A stretch of 6,425 nucleotides of DNA from Candidatus Thorarchaeota archaeon (GCA_013138615.1 WTCK01000101.1:1-6425); one strand, 5' to 3'; shown: positions 1 through 6,425, numbered from the stretch's first letter. Notes: a model not told the origin generated them from the sequence alone. A program made the numbers and translations.

Positions 1-416
1 GGAATCATAACACCGATGGCATACAGAAAGGCAGTGAGTGGAGGGAAAATGAAAACTCCATTCTCATTGACAAGCCCATCTAGTTCAAGATAGCCGAATC
101 CGGGGCTGTAGGGCATCACCCCTCTAAGCATGTTGTTGCCCCAGTGAAAGTAATAGAAAGTATAGTCCGTGTAGCCCTCGAGTTGGTATTCCAAGGTGTA
201 GCCAAAAATATCGAGCTCTCCATTTCCAATCCAGACACCACGATACCTCCAAAGATCGGAGCTTGTGAAGTCAATCACTGCAGCATGAAAAACCTGATTC
301 CAAACAAGAGCGGCAAAACAAAGAACAAGGATCAAAACTGCATTCTCAAACAAGAAACGCAGTCCGCGCACTGCCCAGGCAAAAAGGAATCGTTCTGCTC
401 GCTGTGCAATGCGCAT
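1..416 (-). CDS. N-terminal part of a polytopic membrane protein, probably a GT-C-type glycosyltransferase
   Basis: I translated this frame by hand. It gives 138 uninterrupted codons from an ATG at 414-416 to the left edge, where the gene is cut. The N-terminus (MRIAQRAERFLF...) is basic, so probably cytoplasmic. A strongly hydrophobic segment follows at about residues 26-48 (first membrane helix). Next comes an Asp-containing hydrophilic loop (D49, D54) rich in Tyr and Trp. Then HWGNNMLRGVMPYS at 91-104, and FIFPPLTAFLYAIG at 122-135, which begins a second membrane helix. The pattern 'loop Asp ... W/G..L.G..PY ... (Y/F)PPL' is typical of GT-C membrane glycosyltransferases (GT87/DUF2029-like and related). 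These transfer sugars from lipid-phosphate donors on the outer membrane face; the loop Asp is often catalytic. That assignment is inferred from pattern memory, and the exact family is uncertain. No other in-frame Met exists upstream: only an open stretch back to a TGA about 19 codons earlier. No good Shine-Dalgarno is seen. The gene lies 76 nt downstream of rad50 on the same strand, and no functional link to repair is apparent. Confidence 0.72.
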   Translation of the reverse strand, partial: MRIAQRAERFLFAWAVRGLRFLFENAVLILVLCFAALVWNQVFHAAVIDFTSSDLWRYRGVWIGNGELDIFGYTLEYQLEGYTDYTFYYFHWGNNMLRGVMPYSPGFGYLELDGLVNENGVFIFPPLTAFLYAIGVMI

Positions 417-441
417 GCTGTATAGGCTTGCAGAACCTCTG

Positions 442-448
442 AATAATG
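442..448 (-). promoter_or_regulatory. Weak TATA-like element ahead of the membrane-protein gene
   Basis: On the minus strand CATTATT lies 26-32 nt before the ATG at 416, preceded by A-rich ACAAA. This is the distance expected for an archaeal TATA box driving a leaderless transcript, and it would fit the absence of a Shine-Dalgarno there. The match to a consensus TATA box is poor and there is no clear BRE. Read-through from rad50 is an equally good explanation. The rest of the 417-492 gap shows only a short pyrimidine-rich stretch (GGTTCTCTCTTC on the minus strand) and no convincing hairpin. Confidence 0.2.
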
Positions 449-492
449 TTTGTGATTGAAGAGAGAACCAGACTCACATATCAAGCATGCTG

Positions 493-2583
493 CTACATGA
501 GAAGTTTCGCAGTAGCAGATGACCCACTCTTAGAAACGTCAATCGAAGGAACATCATCCCAGCCTTGAATGTCTGTGTGCGTTATCAGCAAAATTTGTTC
601 GAAGCTTTGGTCGTTCACCAAGCTGCTAACAACAGAGGCTCTGCGGTTCTTGTCAAGGCCTCCAAGCGGTTCGTCAAGCATAACACATCGAATCCGAGGA
701 GCAATCGATGGACTGTCCCTCAGCGGCCGGATAGAGCTCATCGTTCTGCTAATGCCAAGACGAAGTCCCAAGCTAACAGCAGTTCTGTCACCAAAGCTTA
801 GTTGTGATGCCTTCTTCGTAGCATCATCTCGCTGATCGTGTATCTTCAATGCCAATCCCGCGCCAGAACGCCCTCGCGCAGCTGTTGGAACTAGATCAAT
901 CCCAGTATACTGATTGTTTGTAAACGCGCGAACGTATTCGTTCGTAGCACCCCTAATGATACCCAACAATCGCTTTTGTACCACATAATCAGCCACAAAA
1001 CCGCTGACTAGCTTCAAACGGACATACTTGGAATGTTCGTTCAAACTTCTTAACGCGTTAATCTCTGCGCCGAGCTCACTCATCTTCACGGATTTGGCTT
1101 CCAACTCCTCAATGGTGCCCTGTTCCCTGTCGATGAGTTTTCTGAAGGAGTCACACTGGCTCACGATTTCACCGAGTTTTGTGGAGAGTACGTCAAGTCT
1201 TCGCTGAAGATCAAGGATGCTTTTTGCTCCGTGTTTCTTAAGGAGCGATTCGATGTCAGTCACCCCTGCCTTCTTGATGGCGTCCAAGAGCATCACCCGC
1301 TGCTTTGAAAGGCGCGTTTCGGCTCTATCAACATCCTTCTGTTTCTCTTTGATACGGCGCACTGCATCATGTGCTTTGGAAATATCAGACAAATGCTCTT
1401 CTAAACCACGGACCTCATCCGACACCGCCACACGACGATCGTTGAGTGTCTTGCTCGTCTCTTTGTCATGTTTCAGTATCTGCCGGTATTCTGCTAGTAG
1501 ATGGTCGCGCTCTTCTGCGGAAAGAGGCTTAGCGCAGGTCGGACATTCAGTGACGCCTGAATCGTCATCTGTAGAAACATCTTCAAGAGTCATGATTTTC
1601 TTGCTGAGGTCTGTCTTGGTTGCTGCGATTGCTCCTAGCTTGCCGTCAACTTCGGCTATTTCGGTTATGAGTTTCTTGCGACTGGATTCGTATCGTTTGG
1701 TTTCCTTTTTGAGGATTTTCAGACGGGCTTGCACAACTTCAGCATCAGCAGATGAAAGCCCGGCATCTACAAGATCAGAATCCCGATAACGCACACTTGA
1801 GTCATATTCTCGCTCTATTCTCTCGACTTCTTGAGTTAGGGTGTGTATTGCCTCAAGACCTTCAGGATCAGGCATCTCCTTCAAATGGTCCTTGGTCGCT
1901 CCGGCTTCCGCCTCGTTGCTTGCTAGGCTACGTTCATGGTCCTCGATTCGTATCCTTGTGTCTTTGATTTGTTCCTGGATATGTTCAGGACGAATGTAAT
2001 CATCTTCAAGACCTCTAATCTGCGCGTCAAGGTCTAATTCGAAGCTCTTCAGGTGGTCGGACATCTTGTCCAATAGCTCGATGTTGTATACCCTCACTAT
2101 GAGGTTTCTCAGCATGGCGGGAGTGGCATTGGCGATTAGAGCCACTTCTCCTTGACGGACCATCAACGTATCCAAAGCTTGTTTCAATTCAAGATTCAGA
2201 ATCTGCACAAGTTCATTGCTCACAGATTTGCTCTTGTTAGCAAGACGCTTCCACGCATCCCCCGTCCATGTGTACAAGACAACAGTCATTCCTTTGGCAG
2301 AACTATAAGATCGGTCCATTTTGTATCGGGTCCCAGCAACCTCGAATACTAAAACTACCTTGCACCAAGTTGACGTGAAATTGACGAGTTCATCATTGGT
2401 GAGATTATCTACCGCATCTGGCCCCCACAGAGCCCATAGTATTGCTTCAAATATTGAGGATTTTCCTGTTGAGTTCGGACCCCGGATGAGTATCAATCCG
2501 CCAGGCAGTTCGCCCTCTCCTTCAGGGAGCTCGAGGTCTCGAAATGGCTTGAAGTTCTTCAACTCAAGGCGAAGTAATTTCAC
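493..2583 (-). CDS. rad50: Rad50, DNA double-strand-break repair ATPase (SMC-like), compact form
   Basis: This is the ATPase partner of Mre11. Two heads dimerise on ATP and gate Mre11 access to broken DNA ends, and the coiled coils tether molecules through a zinc hook. The 696 residues show the full architecture. The N-lobe has Walker A GPNSTGKS (35-42) and a Q-loop (Q144 in VRQGE). A first coiled-coil arm spans about 170-345, with the zinc hook CPTC at 347-350. The second arm spans about 351-520. The C-lobe has signature QLSFGDR (594-600), Walker B CVMLDE (633-638), D-loop GGLD (641-644) and the switch His H669 in LITHT. The hook sits at the exact middle, as expected for folded-back arms. 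Oddities: the signature reads LSFGD rather than LSGGE, Walker A has Ser38 where Gly is usual, and the protein is shorter than the roughly 850-900 residues usual in archaea because the arms are short. The start is GTG at 2581-2583, overlapping the mre11 stop (GTGA) and supported by a strong Shine-Dalgarno. The stop is TAG. An SMC or SbcC-like ATPase is the alternative, but the adjacent Mre11 and HerA/NurA settle it as Rad50. Confidence 0.96.
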   Translation of the reverse strand: MKLLRLELKNFKPFRDLELPEGEGELPGGLILIRGPNSTGKSSIFEAILWALWGPDAVDNLTNDELVNFTSTWCKVVLVFEVAGTRYKMDRSYSSAKGMTVVLYTWTGDAWKRLANKSKSVSNELVQILNLELKQALDTLMVRQGEVALIANATPAMLRNLIVRVYNIELLDKMSDHLKSFELDLDAQIRGLEDDYIRPEHIQEQIKDTRIRIEDHERSLASNEAEAGATKDHLKEMPDPEGLEAIHTLTQEVERIEREYDSSVRYRDSDLVDAGLSSADAEVVQARLKILKKETKRYESSRKKLITEIAEVDGKLGAIAATKTDLSKKIMTLEDVSTDDDSGVTECPTCAKPLSAEERDHLLAEYRQILKHDKETSKTLNDRRVAVSDEVRGLEEHLSDISKAHDAVRRIKEKQKDVDRAETRLSKQRVMLLDAIKKAGVTDIESLLKKHGAKSILDLQRRLDVLSTKLGEIVSQCDSFRKLIDREQGTIEELEAKSVKMSELGAEINALRSLNEHSKYVRLKLVSGFVADYVVQKRLLGIIRGATNEYVRAFTNNQYTGIDLVPTAARGRSGAGLALKIHDQRDDATKKASQLSFGDRTAVSLGLRLGISRTMSSIRPLRDSPSIAPRIRCVMLDEPLGGLDKNRRASVVSSLVNDQSFEQILLITHTDIQGWDDVPSIDVSKSGSSATAKLLM

Positions 2584-3890
2584 CCGGATTCCTCCTTCGA
2601 AATCGTGTCCAGAGTGAGCTTCTCACCACTGCGTCCAACTGTAACTTCAAGAGCACGTACTGCAATTCGAGTTAGCGTTTCAGGGTCGTATTTCTCGTCG
2701 AGTGATAGTGTTTCCAGATAAGTTTTGAAATCCTCCTCAGGATCTTCTATGAGATACTCAGATTCAATCTCAGGGTATGCTGCTGCATCATGGTCGACTT
2801 CGCGACGCTTTATTGTCCATACGAGCTGTACTATGTTGTACTCAGACTCCTGTGATAGAACCTTCATGCGAAATGATTCCATAGCGAGGCTAAGGTCGAA
2901 CCCACTGATTCTTGATGAGCCACCTTTGAAAACCAATCGCACTCGTGCGGCAGTTACCGAATCCCACGGCACCTTCATCTTCTTCTTGTCGAATAATGAT
3001 TCTAACCTTTGAATGATTGATTCAACAGTGTCATCAGGTTCTACTGCAATTTTCTCAGTGTAAATGGGTCGTGCAAAATCAATGTGATGAGGAGTGACTA
3101 TCGGAGCCGTTCCACGTTCAATGTCAGCTACAAGGAATCCTTTCTCATGTCGAATTTCATCAAACCTCCACCGCTCTGGAGAGCCGGCGTACCAGGCATT
3201 CTTTGCATGTTTGTGCTGATGGTGGTCGTGACCCAGTGCAATGTAGTCATACCCCATGCTGAAGATGGCTGTGTACAGGCTATGATCAATATCCATTCCG
3301 TGTGCTACTGCAATAGATGGACGGTCAGACTCCGGAAGCTGGTGTGTTGTAATCCAGTCGTTGAAGGATTCTACTGCGTCAGCAGATTCGAGAACGTTGT
3401 ACTCGATGAAAGGGAAACAATAGACATTCAGTTTCTCGTATGAACGCACGAGAGGCGTTCCATCCCGAAATGCACGTTTCAGCTCCTGTTGGGTAGCTAC
3501 ATCCAAACCGGGAATTGCCATCTTCAGGCTATCAAGAAATGACACCTCGAGATTCCTGTATATCCCATGATTGCCCTCCAGTATCAGAACAGGTATTCCG
3601 GTTTTCTCAATGAATTTCTTTAACACAGTGATGACTGTTTCTCTCGCGACAACAGGAGGTTGAGTGGGGTTGCCCTCCCAAGGTTGATTATAGAGATCCC
3701 CTGAATGGACCACAATATCAACTGGCGGATCGAGCTCAGCGATTCTGGTGAATAGCTCTGAGAAACGCTCGTAGAAGTCGTTCTCAAGGATTCTGGTGCG
3801 CATCTCAACAGCCCAGACGTTGTGTCTGACACCTTCCCGGGGCTTCGTGCCAAGATGGGTATCAGAAATATGCGCAACTCTTACAGTCAT
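2580..3890 (-). CDS. mre11: Mre11, Mn-dependent DNA double-strand-break repair nuclease
   Basis: This is a calcineurin-like metallophosphoesterase acting as a 3'-5' exonuclease and endonuclease on DNA ends in complex with Rad50. At 436 residues it is close to the Pyrococcus protein (about 426). The phosphodiesterase motifs appear in order: D10 and H12 in ISDTHLG; D65 in HSGDLYN; N107 and H108 in LEGNHG; H197 in AVAHGMD; H221 and H223 in LGHDHH. These correspond to the two-metal ligands and catalytic His of Pyrococcus Mre11. The motif AGSPERWRF (235-243) matches the conserved GS.ER segment that precedes the capping domain. The acidic helical tail (about 370-418) fits the Rad50-binding region. 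The third motif is GNHG instead of the near-universal GNHD; the ligand Asn and catalytic His are kept. The spacing between D10 and D65 is about 14 residues longer than in Pyrococcus. The gene starts 11 nt after the herA stop and ends in a 4-nt overlap with rad50, so it is probably co-translated with both. Confidence 0.96.
   Translation of the reverse strand: MTVRVAHISDTHLGTKPREGVRHNVWAVEMRTRILENDFYERFSELFTRIAELDPPVDIVVHSGDLYNQPWEGNPTQPPVVARETVITVLKKFIEKTGIPVLILEGNHGIYRNLEVSFLDSLKMAIPGLDVATQQELKRAFRDGTPLVRSYEKLNVYCFPFIEYNVLESADAVESFNDWITTHQLPESDRPSIAVAHGMDIDHSLYTAIFSMGYDYIALGHDHHQHKHAKNAWYAGSPERWRFDEIRHEKGFLVADIERGTAPIVTPHHIDFARPIYTEKIAVEPDDTVESIIQRLESLFDKKKMKVPWDSVTAARVRLVFKGGSSRISGFDLSLAMESFRMKVLSQESEYNIVQLVWTIKRREVDHDAAAYPEIESEYLIEDPEEDFKTYLETLSLDEKYDPETLTRIAVRALEVTVGRSGEKLTLDTISKEESG
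2591..2597 (-). promoter_or_regulatory. Ribosome binding site of rad50, inside the mre11 3' end
   Basis: AAGGAGG on the minus strand lies 7 nt before the GTG start, inside the last codons of mre11. It is the strongest Shine-Dalgarno in the window and decides the GTG start over later ATG codons. Together with the GTGA overlap it implies that rad50 translation is coupled to mre11 termination, which would help set subunit balance. Confidence 0.85.
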
Positions 3891-3897
3891 CGCTCTA

Positions 3898-3903
3898 CTC
3901 CTC
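3898..3903 (-). promoter_or_regulatory. Ribosome binding site of mre11, overlapping the herA stop
   Basis: GAGGAG on the minus strand lies 7 nt before the mre11 ATG and shares bases with the herA TGA (TGAGGAG). It supports the ATG at 3888-3890 as the true start and suggests coupling of mre11 to herA translation. Confidence 0.75.
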
Positions 3904-5674
3904 AGAGAATGTGCTTCTCCCTCTTCTTGCTGGACCTCTTGCTCTTGTACTTGTCCTTATCGCGTTCGAAGATAGTATCAAACAACGGAATCTTGACAGG
4001 CAATGGCAGCTCTCGATATGAGGCAGTTAGCAATGCCTCTCCTCGTGACATGACTCGGAACTCATTCTCAAATCCAGAGATATTGACGCTTGCGTTATCG
4101 ATGCATGCCCTAATCTCACGTTCATTTCCCATCCGCAGGTTAATTTCCGTATTCATCTGACTGAGAATCACATTGTCAAGTACACTCACTTGCTGACTTA
4201 CAACTAGAAGTCCGATATTGAACTTCCGCCCTTGCCTTGAAATGTCCTTGAATACGGACCGCCCCTTCATGAGTTCCGGATTGAGGATTGAAGGAGCCTC
4301 CTCAACTGTAATCTGAATGACCGGCAGATTGCGCGGGTCCTTCACCTCCACAGAGTCACTTATCCCTCCACGCCCATAGAAACTCCGAGCCATTTTCTTG
4401 ACTCGTTTGAAGAAGGGATTCGGTAGTCGCATGTAACCTTGTTTTTCGAAATCTCCCAGGTTGCCACTACTCTTCACAGCCCGCCTCATGTCAGATAAAG
4501 TACGGGTAACCACTGTTGTCAGGAGGAATTGTTCTGTGTCACTCATCAGGCTTGTATTCACGACCAAAATACGGCCGGTTTCCATAGCCTCATAGATGTC
4601 ATCAAGAATCGATGTTCCGTCCTCGATGAATATCGGGGAGCGCTGCAAGAATCGGAGTCTCCGCTGCACTGCTCTCATCGTTCCCTTGGGTGTAGACATC
4701 CCCTCAGGTTCTTCCTCCAGTTCCAATATTCTTGCAATCCAGTTCTCACGTTCAACCGCATACATGGAATCAATGAATGCATTCATCTGGGGTGTGAATT
4801 CGGTGATAGAGTACAAATCCCGTGGTTGGATCTCATCCCACCTAATCCTGATTTCCTTGGCGTACTTCTTCACATCCCGCTGCGTGGCTCTCAAGTGTGT
4901 TGTCAGGTAGTAGAAGTTCCCCAGGACCTCTGACCTAAGCGTTGGACCCATAGCTTCGACAATGTGGTGGATTCCGTATTTATCAACGCCCTTGGCAAAT
5001 TCATCATGCGGATCGATACAGAAAGCAGATATCCGAAGCACGTCACCATCAGGGTTTGTGTTTGCCGCGATATTGGTGTCAATCAATGATTTGATGAGAA
5101 CCATCATGAGATTGCTCTTTCCAGAGCCTGTCGAACCGAATATCCCAACGTGCATGGGCAGGAACTTGGAAGGAATCATCACAGGCACATCTAGGGTTTC
5201 TTCACCTACTTGGAGGTCTCCGACATACATCTCACCGCCGGTCTGAGATTCGAGCATCATCCGGACTACTGAGTCGGATATTCCGCGCTTTGGTCTGTAC
5301 ACAGACGCTAGATGATCGGGCAAGCGGCGTGGAGAACGAAACACCCACTCATTATCGATATACTCTGCGTAGCCAAGCATTCGGCCCTGCACATCCAGAA
5401 GCATGTTGCGTTCGATTCCAGAGAGATACGCATCACCCTCCACCATGAGTGTACCAGCAACCCGGCTCATGTCATCTACCTGTCGCAGGTAATTTTGGAG
5501 TCCCAGAACCCGGAAGAAGAAGACTCTCTCATGACCATCACGCTCCGAAGTGATCATGAATATCTCGCCGACACTGATGTCACGATTGCTTCCCATTATT
5601 TCTAGGTTAGTCTGGTTACCGACACCGACTTTTCCGAATAGTTCGCCTAGGTTGTCTTTGTTGAACACCATCAT
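3902..5674 (-). CDS. herA: HerA, hexameric DNA translocase of the end-resection complex
   Basis: HerA is an FtsK/VirB4-like (DUF87) ring ATPase that pumps duplex DNA and drives NurA to resect ends after Mre11-Rad50 action. The 590 residues show an N-terminal beta-rich region (about 1-130, the HAS-barrel position). Walker A GSTGSGKS is at 180-187, followed by the DPHDEF motif (221-226), typical of HerA just after the P-loop domain. Walker B is QITVEEA (454-460) with catalytic E459. The GRKFNIGL motif (482-489) carries a likely trans-acting Arg. The sensor is SQQ (493-495), then ILSQMNTEINLRMG (503-516). The EEA form of Walker B is common in HerA, but Pro461 replaces the usual His. The protein is longer than Sulfolobus HerA (about 500). 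The extra length includes a basic stretch at about 400-450 before Walker B and a Lys/Arg-rich tail (571-588). The start is the first of two tandem ATGs, and the second (5669-5671) is equally possible. It lies 13 nt after the nurA stop. The nurA and mre11 neighbours make HerA far more likely than a conjugation ATPase. Confidence 0.94.
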   Translation of the reverse strand: MMVFNKDNLGELFGKVGVGNQTNLEIMGSNRDISVGEIFMITSERDGHERVFFFRVLGLQNYLRQVDDMSRVAGTLMVEGDAYLSGIERNMLLDVQGRMLGYAEYIDNEWVFRSPRRLPDHLASVYRPKRGISDSVVRMMLESQTGGEMYVGDLQVGEETLDVPVMIPSKFLPMHVGIFGSTGSGKSNLMMVLIKSLIDTNIAANTNPDGDVLRISAFCIDPHDEFAKGVDKYGIHHIVEAMGPTLRSEVLGNFYYLTTHLRATQRDVKKYAKEIRIRWDEIQPRDLYSITEFTPQMNAFIDSMYAVERENWIARILELEEEPEGMSTPKGTMRAVQRRLRFLQRSPIFIEDGTSILDDIYEAMETGRILVVNTSLMSDTEQFLLTTVVTRTLSDMRRAVKSSGNLGDFEKQGYMRLPNPFFKRVKKMARSFYGRGGISDSVEVKDPRNLPVIQITVEEAPSILNPELMKGRSVFKDISRQGRKFNIGLLVVSQQVSVLDNVILSQMNTEINLRMGNEREIRACIDNASVNISGFENEFRVMSRGEALLTASYRELPLPVKIPLFDTIFERDKDKYKSKRSSKKREKHIL

Positions 5675-5676
5675 CT

Positions 5677-5684
5677 ATCATCTC
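5677..5684 (-). promoter_or_regulatory. Probable ribosome binding site of herA
   Basis: GAGATGAT on the minus strand differs by one base from GAGGTGAT, the archaeal anti-Shine-Dalgarno complement. It ends 2 nt before the first ATG and 5 nt before the second, so it fits the second start slightly better. It lies just after the nurA TGA. Confidence 0.45.
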
Positions 5685-5687
5685 ATG

Positions 5688-6425
5688 TCAAAGGTTGTAG
5701 TCTTCCCGAAGAGGAGCTGCTCTCCGTGGATCATGATTGGTCGCACGCAGTACATCTCGGTACACTTCACGTGCTAACCCAAGGTCCTCATAACTGAGCT
5801 TACATGCTACGTGAGCGAGAGCTAATGCTACAGGATAGCCATACCATCTTGCGTCCCTAGACATGAACTCTAGGTCACGAAAGAGTTGTTTCTCATTCGC
5901 TCTTGTTGCAGCTGGGTCGCCACGTACAAAGACGTTCTTGAGCCACCAAATCCGATCAAAATCGATTCGCGAAGGTCTATTATCTCGTGAGAAGCTGAAC
6001 AGGTATGGTACCGCAAGCTTTGGTGGTAAGTACGTCCTGTCACTGTAGATGTGGAGACCTCCATTCGGATGGTTCTTCGACGGTAGTAAACAGAACCATT
6101 TCGCCTCCGCACCGAATATGTCCTCTGCCATTTTCGCAATCCTGTGTGCAAATGGTATTGTATGATTCTTGCTCACTGCACAGAGAATGATTTCTTTGTC
6201 CCGGGCCAAGGCACAGAGCTCTCTCAGCATGAAACCACTTGGCATCGAGGGATACTTGAGAACATGGTGCACGAAGACACTCATTGCACCATCGATAAGG
6301 ATAAACTTCGGCTTGAACTTGCTAGTCAGCACATTTCTGATGGCAGCATATTCCGACACCGTTCTGAGTTCATCATGAACCACGGGGTTGGTTAGGTATC
6401 CAGCCCTTGAGATGAGGGAACTCAT
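5688..6425 (-). CDS. nurA: NurA, 5'-3' nuclease partner of HerA (N-terminus beyond the window)
   Basis: NurA is a dimeric RNase H-like nuclease that sits on the HerA ring and degrades DNA to give 3' single strands for recombination. The 245 visible residues cover the middle and C-terminal part of the family. E25 lies in a helix before FILIDG (41-46). D45 in LIDGAMS matches the internal Asp motif, and K86 lies in AVSKNHT. The C-terminal WYGYPVALALAH motif (194-205) has Y197 and H205 eight residues apart, the same spacing as the catalytic Tyr291/His299 pair of Sulfolobus NurA. E25 and D45 are 20 apart, close to the Sulfolobus Glu114/Asp133 spacing of 19. The first motif (an Asp-Gly-Ser near the N-terminus, binding metal) is absent. 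Family members are usually about 330-450 residues long. The ATG at 6423-6425 therefore looks like an internal Met at the window edge, and roughly 80-120 residues are likely missing. The stop is TGA at 5688-5690, 13 nt before herA. The similarity is to divergent NurA sequences, but the herA neighbour makes the call firm. Confidence 0.88.
   Translation of the reverse strand: MSSLISRAGYLTNPVVHDELRTVSEYAAIRNVLTSKFKPKFILIDGAMSVFVHHVLKYPSMPSGFMLRELCALARDKEIILCAVSKNHTIPFAHRIAKMAEDIFGAEAKWFCLLPSKNHPNGGLHIYSDRTYLPPKLAVPYLFSFSRDNRPSRIDFDRIWWLKNVFVRGDPAATRANEKQLFRDLEFMSRDARWYGYPVALALAHVACKLSYEDLGLAREVYRDVLRATNHDPRRAAPLREDYNL

Noticed and set aside
144..425. Plus-strand open frame of 93 codons in the left part
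   Set aside because: It is antisense to the membrane-protein frame, which has a coherent hydrophobic helix and family-like motifs. The plus-strand product has low complexity, shows no recognisable domain and has no ribosome binding site.
413..492. Direct repeat GCATGCTG at 413-420 and 485-492 flanking the rad50 downstream gap
   Set aside because: At 8 bp built on the palindrome GCATGC, it is short enough to occur by chance. There is no mobile-element content between the copies.
417..492. Possible terminator after rad50
   Set aside because: There is only a short mixed C/T stretch on the minus strand, with no stable hairpin and no run of five or more T, so it is not strong enough to call.
1217..1789. 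Plus-strand open frame of 190 codons, very Ser/Arg-rich
   Set aside because: It is antisense to the Rad50 coiled coil. The Ser/Leu/Arg bias is what the complement of Glu/Lys-rich coiled-coil codons produces, and no domain is seen.
3620..3877. Minus-strand 85-codon frame inside mre11
   Set aside because: It is an out-of-frame shadow of the mre11 coding sequence, which has all its catalytic motifs in the other frame.
3902..5674. Conjugation or VirB4/FtsK-type ATPase instead of HerA
   Set aside because: The gene is soluble, lacks membrane helices, has the DPHDEF and EEA motifs of HerA, and sits between nurA and mre11.

Overview
The window carries a four-gene archaeal DNA double-strand-break end-processing cassette on the minus strand. 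In transcription order (right to left) it reads nurA (5'-truncated by the window edge) - herA - mre11 - rad50. A further minus-strand gene follows, a polytopic membrane protein that runs off the left edge. The genes are tightly packed: 13 nt between nurA and herA, 11 nt between herA and mre11, and a 4-nt GTGA stop/start overlap between mre11 and rad50. Shine-Dalgarno-like sites sit in or just beside the upstream gene's end. This points to one polycistronic, translationally coupled unit.

Organism: the clustering of HerA, NurA, Mre11 and Rad50 in one operon is an archaeal hallmark. The proteins are archaeal in type: a Rad50 with a CPTC zinc hook, a HerA-type hexameric FtsK-like translocase and a NurA 5'-3' nuclease. 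Base composition looks moderate (mid-40s % G+C by eye). The sequences are divergent from the Pyrococcus and Sulfolobus versions I can recall. An Asgard-type (e.g. Thorarchaeia-like) or other uncultured mesophilic archaeon is possible, but that is a guess.

How the genes work together: Mre11-Rad50 recognises and opens broken DNA ends. The HerA hexamer then translocates on the duplex and feeds it to the NurA dimer, which degrades DNA to leave 3' single strands for RadA recombinase. Key catalytic residues are visible in all four proteins, except the first NurA motif, which lies beyond the window.

Left end (1-416): an open minus-strand frame of 138 codons, with no stop, encodes the N-terminus of a GT-C-fold-like membrane protein, probably a glycosyltransferase. 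The 76-nt gap to rad50 (417-492) holds only a weak TATA-like candidate. No RNA genes, CRISPR arrays, transposons or significant repeats were seen. I found no wholly new system. The most notable points are unusual residues in otherwise conserved ATPase and nuclease motifs: LSFGD instead of LSGGE in Rad50, and GNHG instead of GNHD in Mre11.
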